Below are positions 1-10,289 of a stretch of 64,000 bases of DNA, in pieces. A program made the translations under genes and the position numbers. The notes beneath the pieces are model-generated. The model was not told the DNA's origin. It ran no database searches and saw only the letters and a list, made by a program, of their open reading frames with translations. This DNA is from Liopterus haemorrhoidalis. Taxonomy: Eukaryota > Arthropoda > Insecta > Coleoptera > Dytiscidae. The stretch covers positions 41,816,250 through 41,880,249 of the forward strand of contig OZ020616.1 in assembly GCA_963971575.1 (NCBI GenBank), in the 5' to 3' direction. Position 1 is the first letter of the stretch; every line of letters begins with the position of its first letter.

Positions 1-200
1 TACCGATTTTGACATTTCGAGATTTCGATGGATCTCCACGAATTGAGGTCCCTACATGACGTTTTGACTATTTTTAGCATGATGTCTGTCGGTCTGTGTA
101 CACGTGCAGAGCAAATTCGGCTGAAAGGGTTTTTATGAAACTTCATAGTTAAGCTTTTGACATCAATTGCACGAGTTGATCAACTTTTGGTAAAAATCGA
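1..200. repeat. fragment of a dispersed repeat with a GTCTGTCGGTCTGT block
   Basis: The first 200 bases hold no reading frame but contain a degenerate GTCT-type run at about 91-107, between a block rich in GATTTCGATGG-like sequence and an AT-rich tail. Such runs are typical of arthropod interspersed repeats and resemble the microsatellite core of the HINE family nearby, but the flanks are not the same. The element is cut by the window edge, so its class is open. Confidence 0.25.
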
Positions 201-555
201 TTAACTAGAAATGGGAGTTTATTCGTGTCGGTTTTAAAATTTTTGCGAATATTTCACAACAGAGAAATATTTCGAAAAAAATTATTTAACATAAGTTGCT
301 ATAAAATCAATAACAACTTTTGTTTTTTTTTTTGTATGTATGTAACGTACCTCCATGGTTTCGTAAATTATAAACTTAATATAATACGTTATTGTCTTTT
401 ACAATAATAACTACTCTGCTGTTAGAATGTATTTTATACAAGCACTTTGTGATGACTTTTTTTTATTATTATTATTTGTTTACTATATATTTAAGAATCA
501 CAAACTGGTTAATTAACAATACAAATGTAATTTTTTTCATAGATTTCAAGCTATA
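201..555. other. AT-rich intergenic DNA, nothing recognised
   Basis: Only short chance reading frames and T-rich tracts are seen. No splice-like, RNA or repeat signal stands out. Confidence 0.5.
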
Positions 556-840
556 AATGACTGATAAAAAATTCCTGTTGTACTATTCCGGTTCACACCA
601 ATGTATGTGAATTTTTTCAGATTTTTAGTTTAAACCATCTGGGCTACAAGGTGTGGGACAACATTTTTCTTGCACACTTTTAGCAAAAATCGCATCAATA
701 TAATTTATTTTGCAAAAATAAAATATTGATCGTTAATCCACGTACTAAGGGCTTTCATTTGATATCCTACTCAGATCTAAAAAAAAATGTGTTTTTCGAT
801 ATAAATATAAATATAAATATTTTTAGGGGGATATGTTTTT

Positions 841-881
841 AGGGTTTTGTAGGTATGACCAAAAAAACCCGTCATTTTGTC

Positions 882-922
<41 letters not shown>

Positions 923-1866
923 GTAAAAATTGTAACCTAGAGAGTTGAAATTTGGCATGCCTGTACAACTTTTTGACCCGCACATAGGAAAAATACTAAA
1001 ACATCTAAAAAACATATCCCCCAAAAATATAAACAAATATGTGCTCATCGAAAAAAAAAAATATATTTTTTTAAAATTCTGAGTAGGGTATCAAATGAAA
1101 GCCCTTAGTACGTGGATTAACGATCAAAATTTTATTTTTGTCAAAATTGTGCAAAAAAATTTTTGTCCCACACCCTGTAGCCCAGATGGTTTAAACTAAA
1201 AATCTGAAAAAATTCTAAGTAATGTATATTGGTGTGAACCGGAATAGTACAACAGGAATTTTTGATCAGATTATATTTTCGGAAAATAATGCATTTTATG
1301 TGTTTTTAACCAAAACATGTTAAATATTTAATTCGCTATGTAACCAAGTTGATACGTCAGCGCTCATAGCGATGTGCGTTTAGTCATTGGTTTTCTAATT
1401 TGTCAAACAGGTAACTTGCAAACTACAGTTCGAAACCTGTCAATTTTAATTTTTTTGTTTTTTTTTTGCAGTTTTCATTTGTTTAAATTATTTTGTATAA
1501 ATTCTAGTTATATTTTGGTAAATGTTGCATTTAATTTTTAAAAGCGTAAATTTAATATCCAGTGGGAAGTGTTGAAATTATAATTTAATTCTGTTTGATA
1601 TATACGAAATCAGAGGGCGGGGCTAATGATTTAAGCAACCAATAGAAGCTATAGGCGCAATTTTCAAAATCTTAATGAACCTTGCTATGTAAAAAAAATA
1701 CTGCACATATTTAGAAACTTAAATAATGGTATTAGGCATTCGAATTAAAATTCCTAAAAAAATATTTTGGCATAAAATTTGTTTTGGCATCCCAAATAAT
1801 CATCATTTAGTTATTAAATACCTGCAAAACCCTGAAATGTGTGAAAATTCACACTTCACATCAATT
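841..1866 (+). mobile_element. HINE (DINE-1-like non-autonomous Helentron), inner full-length copy
   Basis: About 1.03 kb and apparently complete. It starts with AGGGTTTTGTAGGTAT at 841, then a (GTCT)n run (882-919), the conserved AGAGAGTTGAAATTTGGCAT block, an A-box-like TAGCCCAGATGG segment near 1180, a degenerate tRNA-like segment with a B-box-like AGTTCGAAACCTG (1427-1439), the inverted copy ATACCTGCAAAACCCT (1818-1833) and a terminal hairpin with GTGTGAA/TTCACAC arms (1839-1854). No coding capacity is visible, so mobilisation would depend on a Helentron Rep/helicase elsewhere. Insertion lies between T's of the outer HINE, as expected for Helentrons. Confidence 0.8.
882..919 (+). repeat. 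(GTCT)n microsatellite inside HINE
   Basis: Perfect tetranucleotide run of about 9 units. The same internal array is 58 bp in the outer copy (1971-2028), 57 bp at 5817-5873, 22 bp at 17332-17353 and about 10 bp at 55741-55750, so its length varies strongly between copies. Confidence 0.9.
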
Positions 1867-1990
1867 TTTTACTTGTTTTAGTATTTTTCCTATGTGCGGG
1901 TCAAAGAGTTGTATAAGCATGCTAAATTTCAACTCTCTAGGTTTAGCCGTTTGGCTACAATTTTTACCGAACAGACAGACAGACAGACAT

Positions 1991-2028
<38 letters not shown>

Positions 2029-2109
2029 GACAAAATGACGGTATAAGGGTTTTTTGGTCATACCTACAAAACCCTAAAAAGTGGTTAACCAATTTAATTG
2101 GATGGATGT

Positions 2110-2600
2110 TTTTGTTAACATTTAAACTCCAAAAGTTGACAAGGATATGCGCATCTCCTCATCCACCATCCTGCAGTCTTTTACGTTTTTTCGAGTTCTT
2201 GAGCGCCGACAACCTTAATTCACTAAAATATGAAATATGAAGTGATATCCAGAATGCTAACAATTTTTGCGCCGCAAATATTGCTTTATGTACCAAAATA
2301 GATGTATATGTCTCACTAATAGGAGACTGTTCACCTCAAACAAGGTGTCCATAGGTCCACCAGCAGTGGACCCAATTTGCGACTGATAGCTGTACTAGTT
2401 TTGAGGATACTATAATGACGCCTACATATCCTTTCAGTGGTAGTTTAAATTTTAAGTGGAGTGGAGAGGATTTTATTAACATATGTAGGTGTAAATCTCT
2501 AAGCGAAATAGCGAGGAGCAAAAAATTTAACATAAATAAAGATAAAATCACATCCCACATTGACATTTAAGTCAACGAAAATTACAATTTTTAACATCAA
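2110..2600 (-). mobile_element. degenerate LINE tail fragment
   Basis: On the minus strand the segment 2298-2372 resembles 12748-12820 in a LINE region (shared TTCACCTC..., GTCCATAGGTCCACCA pattern). Upstream, 2150-2210 translates with stops to a basic stretch. No RT or RNase H motif is visible here, so the call depends on the similarity between the two sites in this window. Confidence 0.3.
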
Positions 2601-2603
2601 AGG

Positions 2604-2905
2604 ATTTATTACTGTCAGTTTCTAATCTTCAAAAAAAATCAAACCTTATTTTATTTTTATAAAATTTTCTTTTAAAAAAATTTCGTTACTCTACAAATTG
2701 TTCTTCTTTAAAAATACTCTTTGTAGTAACAAAACGTACAAAAAATATTTAAGCTTCTTACAAATGTCCATGTAGTCCTTTCCTGTAAGAATGGAATTTA
2801 CTAAACCATAAAAAAACTATTACAAGCTGGACATAACAAATACTTATTATCCTTTTTAATTAAATACGAAAGACATAGAACTACCTCAGTTATAATTGTA
2901 CTATA
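2604..2905. other. AT-rich intergenic DNA, nothing recognised
   Basis: Poly-A/T runs and chance frames only. At 2908 a sequence starting ACAGGATGTATCAAG looks like a mariner-type terminal repeat, but no matching partner is found downstream. Confidence 0.4.
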
Positions 2906-3140
2906 CAGGATGTATCAAGATAGATGGAACACGATTATTTTTCGATAGGTGAGTAAGTGAGAAGAGTAAGTTGGAAAAAAAAAATGTTGACCAAATTTTA
3001 CTCAGGGAATCGAATGGCAATACTGAAATTTTCCGGAATAAGTACAGGATACAAAGAAAAACTCTAATTTTTTAAACGGTAATGTATTTCGAGTTGAGTT
3101 TTTTTGATAGATCTTTTAGAAAGAAACAACTTTTACTTAA

Positions 3141-4359
3141 GGGACTATTACCGGTTATAATTTTCAAAAAATCGTTTTTTTTTTTACATTTTTTGATTCC
3201 TTATACCTTCAGAAATCATATCCTAAAATTTTATAACGAAATTCAAAAAAATAAGGCGCATTTGAAGGCGCAAAAAGAAGGCGTTCCATACACACATAAA
3301 CCAGCCTTAAATGCGGAGGTCCAAGAATATATTAAACCGATTTTTGAAAAACTAACAGATGAAGAGTTGCTGAAACGATGTTTGGGAAAGAATACCCAAA
3401 ATAATACTGAGTGTTACAACAGAACACTTTGGGCTATCGTTCCCAAACATACGTTTGTGGGAAGAGAAGTTACTGAGTTGGCTGCTAATATTTCATTAGC
3501 AATATTTAATGAAGGTAGAACGTCCCTCTTGAAAATATTAGAGGTAATGGGATGCATAATTGGACACTCTGCGTATGATTATGTTAAAAAAAAAAGATGA
3601 GGAACGCACTGAGATGGCCAATAAAGCGAGTACAGCGGCGTCGAAGGAAGCTCGCTTGGCAAAGCAAACTGCTCAGCAAGAGGAACAGCAACAAATGATT
3701 GATTCAGGAGTACTTTTATATGGACCAGGGATTGCTGATTAACCAATTGTAAGTGCTGAAACTTAATTTTTTTTAAAAATATTACAATACAAATATTAAA
3801 AAAAACTTTAAAAGTGATTTTCTCGAAATGGTGTTTTTTCGGCCCAGACTTATTCTCCATAACTACACAACGGATATTTTTAAATTTTAGTTAATTTTGT
3901 TCATTTTGATGTCCTCTACCGTAATTTACCAGAAAATTGCAAAAAAATTTGAAAAAAAAAATTGATAAGGGCAAAAGAGGAAAAAAAAACATGATTTTTA
4001 GAAAAAAAAAAATTCACCTATCCGCCATTTTGTTTTTACACCCTTTTTTTTATAATAGGTGGTAAATTACGATGTAAGACACCTTCATCTTTAAAATTAT
4101 TTTTGAATTTTTTGTTTCACACTTGTCAATTTCGAGATTAACCCCGGGCCATGGAGCATCATAATTTTTTGTTACCGAACTTTGGCGCCATCTATATAAT
4201 TACCTATGTATAGAAAAAAAAAAAAAAAAAAAATTTTATAATCTTGAATATAATATTAATAAAATAAAAAAAGTTGCACAACGTTCTATAATAAAGGAAA
4301 CGAGAAAAAAAATATTGAATTACAGGTCATTTTTTGCCTTTCTAACCGGTAATAGTCCC
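3141..4359 (+). mobile_element. TTAA-flanked Kolobok-like DNA transposon, internally deleted
   Basis: Inverted termini GGGACTATTACCGGTTA (3141-3157) and its complement ending at 4359 are flanked on both sides by TTAA (3137-3140 and 4360-4363). TTAA duplication with purine/G-rich termini fits Kolobok better than piggyBac, whose ends start CCC. The 1219-bp element keeps the C-terminal part of a transposase-like protein and has lost most of the coding region. Superfamily is an inference from target site, termini and the coding remnant. Confidence 0.6.
3222..3742 (+). pseudogene. C-terminal fragment of a Kolobok/Mutator-like transposase, frameshifted
   Basis: The frame running through 3222-3595 ends prematurely at a run of ten A's (3585-3594). 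A frame change there continues to 3742 with a basic then Gln/Glu-rich tail ending YGPGIAD. The segment has the pattern LLKRCLGKNTQNNTECYN followed by LWAIVPKHTFVGREV, similar in type to the 'NESFNS.VW...PK..F.G' region near the C terminus of arthropod Mutator-like/Kolobok transposases. The upstream methionine at 3082 lies outside the element, so it is not a real start. No catalytic residues remain. The single-base homopolymer difference could be mutation or an assembly error. Confidence 0.5.
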
Positions 4360-4412
4360 TTAAACATTTTTTAAATATCTTTTACGGTTCATAATAAAGT
4401 TATTCTCTATAA

Positions 4413-4540
4413 CAACGATTCCCAAACTGTGTGCCGCAGTGCCCTGACATTCCAATATCTAGATTCTAGACATTCCAATATAACAGAAAAATTTTGAGAC
4501 ATTAATGGCGCCGGGAACAGAAAATGTTTGGGAACCACTG
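4413..4540. mobile_element. hAT MITE (128 bp)
   Basis: Left end CAACGATTCCCAAACT and right end AAATGTTTGGGAACCACTG are inverted, matching the common hAT terminus CAGTGGTTCCCAAAC. Flanking 8-bp sequences CTCTATAA (4405-4412) and CTCTATAT (4541-4548) agree at 7 of 8 positions, the target duplication size of hAT elements. No coding potential. Confidence 0.7.
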
Positions 4541-4548
4541 CTCTATAT

Positions 4549-4850
4549 GGACTTCAAAATAGAATATTTTTATTTAAAACTTTTCAAAGTACCTTCCATT
4601 TTAATTTAAACACATTAATATCCTTACTCTTGAACTTAAAAAAATACATAAATTTCACTTTCAAATCGCCCTTTCAAGTCGTCCTATCCAGTCGTACTTT
4701 CAAATTGTATGTTCAAGTATGACTCGAAAGTGAAATATCCTAGTACATGTACATACATGTGTTTATTAAAAAACTAGTTGGCTTTGGAATTTTTATAGAG
4801 CTATGTCTTAGATCAAATATTAACTCATAACCTGTAAATATATGTTAAAA
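4549..4850. other. AT-rich intergenic DNA, nothing recognised
   Basis: Short CTTTCAA-type direct repeats occur at 4659-4735, but no gene or complete element is seen. Confidence 0.4.
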
Positions 4851-4852
4851 AA

Positions 4853-5816
4853 TTTATGTGAAGTGTGAATCTTCACACATTTCTGGGTTTTGCAGGTATT
4901 TAGTAACTGAATGATGATTATTTGGGATGCCAAAACAAATTTTATGTCAAAATATTTTTTTATGAATTTTAATTCGAATGCCTAATACCATTATTTAAGT
5001 TTCTAAATATGTACAGTATTTTATTTATACAGCAAGGTTCAGTAAGATTTTTAAAATTGCGCCTATGGCTTCCATTGGTTGCTTATATCATAAGTCCCGC
5101 CCTCTGATTTCGTCACAGAATTAAATTATAATTTCAACACTTCCCTCTGGTTATTAAATTTACGCTTTTAAAAAATAAATGCAACATTTACCAAAATATA
5201 ACGAATTTTGACAAAATAACTTAAACAAAATAGAAATGCAAAAAAAAAAAAACAATAAAATTAACAGGATTCGAACTCTGCAACGTTCGCACTGCAATTT
5301 ACAAAGTGCGTTACGAAACCATCTGAGCTACCAGAGTTTCTTATCTGAAGTGTTACATAGCGAATTATATATTTAACATATTTTAGTTAAAAACACAAAA
5401 AATGCGTTATTTTCTAAAAACATAATCTGATCAAAAATTCCTGTTGTACTATTCCGGTTCACACCAATGTACATTACTTAGAATTTTTTCAGATTTTTAG
5501 TTTAAACCATCTAGGCTACAGGGTGTGGGACAAAAAATTTTTTGCACAATTTTGGCAAAAATCGCATCAAAATAATTTATTTTGCAAAAATAAAATTTTG
5601 ATCGTTAATCCACGTACTAAGGGCTTTCATTTGATACCCTACTCAGAATTTAAAAAAAATATTTTTTTTTTTGATGAGCACATTATTGTTTATATTTTTA
5701 GGGGGATATGTTTTTTAGATGTTTTAGTATTTTTCCTATGTGTGGGTCAAAGAGTTGTATAAGCATGCCAAATTTCAACTCTCTAGGTTTAGCCGTTTGG
5801 CTACAATTTTTACCGA

Positions 5817-5874
<58 letters not shown>

Positions 5875-5925
5875 GACAAAATGACGGTATAAGGGTTTTT
5901 TGGTCATACCTACAAAACCCTAAAA
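4853..5925 (-). mobile_element. HINE, full-length minus-strand copy with tRNA-like cassette
   Basis: Runs from the 3' hairpin (GTGTGAATCTTCACAC, 4864-4879) and TGGGTTTTGCAGGTAT to the (ACAG)n run (5817-5873) and the terminal ATACCTACAAAACCCT ending 5921. The interior matches the copies at 0.8 and 16.4 kb, except at the cassette position, which here holds a clear tRNA-like sequence (5265-5340). No coding capacity. Confidence 0.8.
5265..5340 (-). other. tRNA-like Pol III promoter cassette inside HINE
   Basis: On the minus strand, an A box TGGTAGCTCAGATGG (5319-5333) is followed by a CGCACT/AGTGCG stem and a B box GTTCGAATCC (5267-5276). Spacing and order are those of a tRNA-type internal Pol III promoter. 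The fold is imperfect and there is no clear seven-base anticodon loop, so it is a tRNA relic or SINE head rather than a tRNA gene. Confidence 0.6.
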
Positions 5926-6076
5926 AGAAAAAAAAAATGAATAATGGAACCAAAGTCAAGTTTAATTCTAAAAACAACTAATTTAAACTAATGTAACTCA
6001 TACAAAATTTAGTTAACCAAAAAAATGCCTCACCTACCTATATTCGGACGTTTCTCACTACTAACTCTCTACTAAA

Positions 6077-7562
6077 GCAGGGTCCAGATTAGCGAGCCGA
6101 TTTTGCAATGTACCGTGTAACATCTTTGTCTAGCTTGGACGGGAAAACGCGCACAAGCCGAACGGTGTGCAAAACGCTCGACCTGAACCGCTTTGTGTCG
6201 GTTTATGTCGCGTGCACAAAGGAGTTCAGCGAATTTGGTTGGACGCGCTCGAAGCAGTTTAGACGCTCACAATGGACGTTTGATACAAAGTTTACATAAC
6301 CTAGAGTAGATAACAAATGTTAATTAATAAATGTCTTTAATTATTTTTCCACATGTTTCGTTAGCAGTTTAGCTTCTTCAAGATTTTTTTGTGTATTGTA
6401 TATATTATATATGTGAAGTTTTGACAAGAATTGAATAAAACTATCGGCTATTCCAAACCTTTAAGCGGAGCTAAATGTGATTTAAATTTTCTTAAGTTGT
6501 CACTAGCTAATTTTTTATATATTGGTAAGTAGGCATTTCCTAAACAAAATTATCAAAAGCTTCAATCAATCGGTAAAAGTTACTAGATTTAAAAATCTAT
6601 AGCTCAGTCGTTGAAACAGCGAAATTCGTCATTTTGCGTCATAACTTCAATGACAAACTTAGTGGCGAAAAAATAACTAAATCGATTTTTTGCATGTTAA
6701 TTATAGACTAATATTGCTCTTTACTCTTTTATTTTACTAAAACATACCTTTTGAAGTCATATTTAGTTTGTGTTCGATAGTCATTTTGAAGATTTACAAA
6801 TTTTAAAAGTGTTTATTTAATATAGGTACATTTGTATTGGTATCCCTGAATAAAACGATGTTTACATTTGTTATTTAATAATACGCTCTGTTGTGTTTTC
6901 ATACTGACTTGTGTTTAAATATCTAACTTATAGTAATTTCTAAAAACCTTTTTTATTTAGTTTGTAGTTTATTTAGCAGTTTAGTGTTTAGTTATATATT
7001 TTATTATTTGATTTTGTGTGTACTGCATAGTTTTTAGGTTATATTCAACTTATTTATATTTTATTTTCTTTGATCATATTTTTGGATCACATCAGTCCTT
7101 TGTAGGACTATTTTGTCTATTAGAATAGTTTATTTGTTTTTATTCTGTTCTTATTCTTATATTTTCATTTCATATCGATACAAGTGACAGCGTACAAATA
7201 TTACATTCGTTAAATAGGCATTAATGTAAACGTACTAAACCTGACGTCACATTTTTATGTGACGTTTCAAGTGACGCAACTGCACTGTTTCGCCGATCTC
7301 CCTATAGTTCCGCTTAAACCAAAGAAACTGCCTATTTAAAGTTTATCCTAACCTAACATATCTTATCCTAGTAATAGCGGAGTAATATTTCTGCTAAACT
7401 TTTCATAAAATGAGTTACACTGTGTATTTAGAATACCCTCTAACTGATTTTTTTTTTGTTACGATCGTAGCATGGTCTACTCTCGGATCGGTCATAAAAA
7501 TTTCAAGTCAGCATTACGTTACGCAGTACATTACAGGATCGGCTTGCTAATCTGTACCCAGC
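6077..7562. mobile_element. unclassified TIR transposon with ~50-bp inverted ends
   Basis: The left end GCAGGGTCCAGATTAGCGAG (6077) and following ~45 bases are inverted at 7510-7562 with several mismatches. Right flank is TTAA (7563-7566), left flank TAAA (6073-6076), suggesting a mutated 4-bp TTAA duplication. The left part (6100-6300) is GC-richer than its surroundings and has an open frame of 63 codons that matches nothing I recognise. A second element sits inside (6444-7332). Confidence 0.5.
6444..7332. mobile_element. TA-flanked MITE, GGCTATTCCAAAC family, long copy
   Basis: Left end GGCTATTCCAAACCTTTAAG and right end CTTAAACCAAAGAAACTGCC are inverted, and both contain AGCGGA(A/G)CT. 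TA lies at both borders. The interior motifs (AATCGGTAAAAGTTACTAG, AAAGCTTCAATCAAT) recur in the copies at 30.6-31.7 kb and 38 kb, so these form one family. Termini and TA suggest a Tc1/mariner-type non-autonomous element. No transposase remains. Confidence 0.55.
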
Positions 7563-7566
7563 TTAA

Positions 7567-8685
7567 GATATTTATGAAATTATTTATAATTGTATTAAAT
7601 CATAAAATATCAAATTATAATCGAAAACGTAAAAACTCTTAATCTCTGTTTTTATTACCTGACTAATAGTCAAAACTTCTTAAGCCAACAAACAAACAAA
7701 AAAACTGATGTACCAACAAACAAGATCCAGTCAAATTTCAGTACATACAACTGCAAACAGTTGAGGTTATGTAAATCAAATGTAAACACAAACATGTGTT
7801 AGCGTAAGAAACCGACATGTGTTAAGTTTTCATGGTTTGCTGCGAGCTTTTTTTAATGAATAAGCGTTATATCTGAATCTATAATAACAATATTTGTGTA
7901 TAACATTACAAAATATATTCGTATATACTCTTCACAATGTGACATTTACATCATTAAATTTAAGTTTCATCCTAACAAAGAAAAAAATCGAATATGTTTC
8001 TGCTTGAACATTTGAACTACTAAACATAAAGTTACAGTTGCAATTCTAGAACATACAGTATACACCTATCTTTCTCTAATATGGCCCTCTTTGATGATAG
8101 TTATTTTGAATATGCTGTTAAATTTGACAAAGTCTAAATTGGTGATAACAAAGTTTCTTATCATACATGATATTACGGCATAGTTTTAAAAATCTCATTA
8201 CCGTAGGCCAATTTCTAACTTCAATATTAAATCAGGACGTTACCGTAATACGTGTAGAGAGTGGCTTTACCTACTCTCTACATGTGATGTAGAGCTTATT
8301 ATTAAAACGCCGGAAGGGCGTACTTTACTTAGCGAGTAATATGCTTAATTTTTACTAAGGTAAATAGCTAATTAAAGGAAACAAGGTCAAGATCTAACCT
8401 TTATTTTAAAACAAAACAGAAATTACTTTTAAGAAAGTAGAACAGCATTATGAGAACATTAAATATCTCATTGTCAGTAGACACAGATATGAAAAGGTTA
8501 CCAGTAAGTAAATGGAAAAACCTTTCAGAAAATTTGTCCATTCAAAAATTTAGGTACTATAAAACACATCTGATTCAAAGAGAAAACAGAATCCAAGCTA
8601 CTAATTCATGTAATCAATAGAAATGGAAAAGGTATAGTAGAGAACAAAAATTTAGAACCAGCAGTCACAATTAGACTTACAGTTA
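7567..8685. other. AT-rich intergenic DNA with one strong small hairpin
   Basis: No coding or repeat family is recognised. At 8253-8282 a perfect 10-bp inverted repeat TGTAGAGAGT/ACTCTCTACA surrounds a 10-base loop. Confidence 0.45.
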
Positions 8686-8800
8686 CTCTGCGTTCACAGC
8701 TCTAAAATTAGTTGACTATACACTGTGCGTTGTGGATAAATCTAATAGACAGTTTAACCGTTTAATGGCAGCGTTCACAGATATGAAAATTAATGTGTAA
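8686..8800. repeat. short dispersed repeat also present near 53.75 kb
   Basis: The segment CTCTGCGTTCACAGCTCTAA... with AGTTGACT and GTGGATAA matches, in reverse orientation, the sequence at about 53747-53805 (TTATCCACAATGCACA, AGTCAACTAATTT, GAGCTCTGAACGCAGA). Probably pieces of one MITE family. Borders are uncertain. Confidence 0.4.
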
Positions 8801-9074
8801 CGAATGTTGTGACATGTATGTTTTTAAAACCAACTACGAAAGAATAAATACATTTATGTGACTTTTTAGGAGCCCCCCATCAGCGAGAGCGTAATTTCTT
8901 ACTAAATTTAAATAACAAAATTATAGTCACAACTACAGCAATTCTTTTTCGTTTCATGATTTTCGAAATTTGTTGAAATTCGTGGGACAGTATTTTTAAG
9001 GTTATGTAAAGTGGGAAAACTGATGTGTATTTATATGTCTGTCTCATTTAAACAGCGCACTAACTACAAAGTTT

Positions 9075-9400
9075 GGAAAACTGGCTAATCGACTTTCTCG
9101 TATTAGCCCCCAAATATAGGTCCCCATCATACTCTTATTGTATTGCCTCTAATAACTACGTTCAAAATCCATCACGTCTTGATGAAAACATTCACCTTGT
9201 TCTTCCGAATTGGCTCCCATGTTATCTTTAATTTGGTCCAAGTGAGCATGTAACATATGCACTTTAAGGGACATCTGCAACCCATGAGTTTAAAGTTATC
9301 TCTGTTGTTTCCGAGAAAACCATGAACCACTCCTTTCAGGCTGTCCCAGGTTTTCCTTTCATGAGTATTGAGTATCTGTGAAAATTCGTCACTGGCCATT
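9075..9400 (-). pseudogene. fragment (C-terminal part) of an arthropod multicopy protein family
   Basis: Minus-strand translation gives FSQILNTHERKTWDSLKGV, then GFLGNNRDNFKLMGCRCPLK, and after a frame change a HAHLDQIKDNMGANSEEQGE and GECFHQDVMDFE stretch. This pattern (acidic start, FLGN, MGC.MSLK.H, SEEQGERFHQD) is one I recall from a highly repeated uncharacterised protein family in insects and other arthropods. No function is assigned. At least one frameshift is present. Confidence 0.45.
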
Positions 9401-9456
9401 TTCTTTATTTGTGGTCCGACAAAAATAAAGGTAGCAAGGATATTTAGTATAACCGC

Positions 9457-9690
9457 CTATGCAAGGCGGTGGGAATATCCTGCATTCCTTCTGACTGGCG
9501 TCTTTTCATAGACAGTTCTACAAAAAGTTTAAAAGGTGTCCTGCTTCACAATGGATATAATTTTCCGTCTCTTCCTTTGGCTCATTCCGTAATGCTCAAA
9601 GAAAATTACGAAAGTGTAAAAATGGTGCTTGAGAGTTTAAACTGTACTGTAGGTATGATGAGTACACCTGGCCATTGATAGGGGATTTTA
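9457..9690 (+). pseudogene. fragment (middle part) of the same protein family, opposite strand
   Basis: Plus-strand frame reads PSDWRLFIDSSTKSLKGVLL then HNGYNFPSLPLAHSV and LKENYESVKMVLE, followed in another frame by YDEYTWPLIGDFKM. In the family recalled for the 9075-9400 fragment, this block (WRLFIDSSK.SLK.VLLHNG) lies upstream of the FLGN/FHQD block. Here the two lie head to head on opposite strands, so the locus has been inverted or assembled from separate copies. Confidence 0.45.
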
Positions 9691-9704
9691 AGATGGGAAT
9701 GCAT

Positions 9705-9840
9705 CCCATTTGAAATCCAAACATTCTCTTGTTTTGATCTTATTTCGCCGCAAATATAGCAGAATGAGTCTACCTCGTGTTTACAACTTCTTGACGCCGT
9801 TTTTGGATCTGCCGTCACACAAAATGCGTTGTATCGCTGC
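9705..9840 (-). pseudogene. possible N-terminal Cys-rich fragment of the same protein family
   Basis: Minus-strand frame contains SCKHEVDSFCYICGEIRSKQ, a C-x(7)-C-x(2)-C pattern like the zinc-binding start that I associate with the same family. Stops and frame changes surround it. The order of the three blocks (9075-9400 minus, 9457-9690 plus, 9705-9840 minus) does not match a single ancestral orientation. Confidence 0.35.
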
Positions 9841-10210
9841 AATGCGTACGCGCATACCGACTATGAACCACGTAAGTGAAATGCCACTTGCTTTCCACCC
9901 GCTCGTCCCCATCTTCACTTAATATAACGCGCTTCTCCTTATATGGTCATGAAAATAAATAAATATATATTGATCGTTGTAAAAGGTACAAAAGCAAAGT
10001 TTTTCAAAAATAAACGAAGGTTTTAGTTATTTTTCGATATAAGGAATCAGAAAATGGTCAAGGAATCAGGTCATTAAATTAAAGACTAAAAAAAAATTTT
10101 TTTTTGTTGACCTGTGTAATCTGTGTTTTATTGTATCCTATTGTGTTTTATATTATTTTATGACATTCTATTGTATTTCAATTTAGTAATTTATTTAATT
10201 TTTTATTGTT

Positions 10211-10262
10211 ATGTTACGCGCAAATAGCCATCGTTGCTGTGCGCCAAAAATTTTAACTAACT
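10211..10262 (+). repeat. short repeat tail (LINE or SINE 3' end), copy on minus strand near 45.9 kb
   Basis: GTTACGCGCAAATAGCCATC plus GTTGCTGTGCGCCAAAAATT and an AACTAACTAAATAA tail. The reverse complement of the core recurs at 45877-45921. Related GGCTATGTGCAC sequence is at 33140. The preceding 10090-10210 is T-rich with TATTGT repeats, compatible with a retroposon tail. Confidence 0.4.
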
Positions 10263-10289
10263 AAATAACAAAATAAAAATTATCCACCC

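Larger units (their letters stand above)
561..2080 (-). mobile_element. HINE (DINE-1-like non-autonomous Helentron), outer copy, split by a second copy
   Basis: Two pieces, 561-840 and about 1867-2080, form one minus-strand HINE. The right end has the terminal block AGGGTTTTGTAGGTAT (2060-2075, complement), a (GTCT)n microsatellite (1971-2028) and the conserved AGAGAGTTGAAATTT block. The left piece is the element interior and starts abruptly at about 561, so the 3' hairpin half is missing. Between the pieces sits a plus-strand copy, inserted in a T-run, and removing it restores the order seen in the uninterrupted copies at 4.9 and 16.4 kb. Family assignment rests on microsatellite, subterminal inverted repeats and hairpin, as known for DINE-1/HINE elements. 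Confidence 0.75.

Noticed and set aside
777..983. Frames encoding repeated SerValCysLeu or ArgGlnThrAsp at 777-983, 1841-2061 and 5698-5907
   Set aside because: They are translations of the (GTCT)n/(ACAG)n microsatellite in HINE copies.
2908..2936. Mariner-type terminus ACAGGATGTATCAAG
   Set aside because: No inverted partner or coding remnant was found downstream.
3082..3220. N-terminal part of the 172-codon frame at 3082-3600
   Set aside because: It spans the left terminus of the TTAA element and its flank, so the methionine at 3082 is not the start of the transposase.
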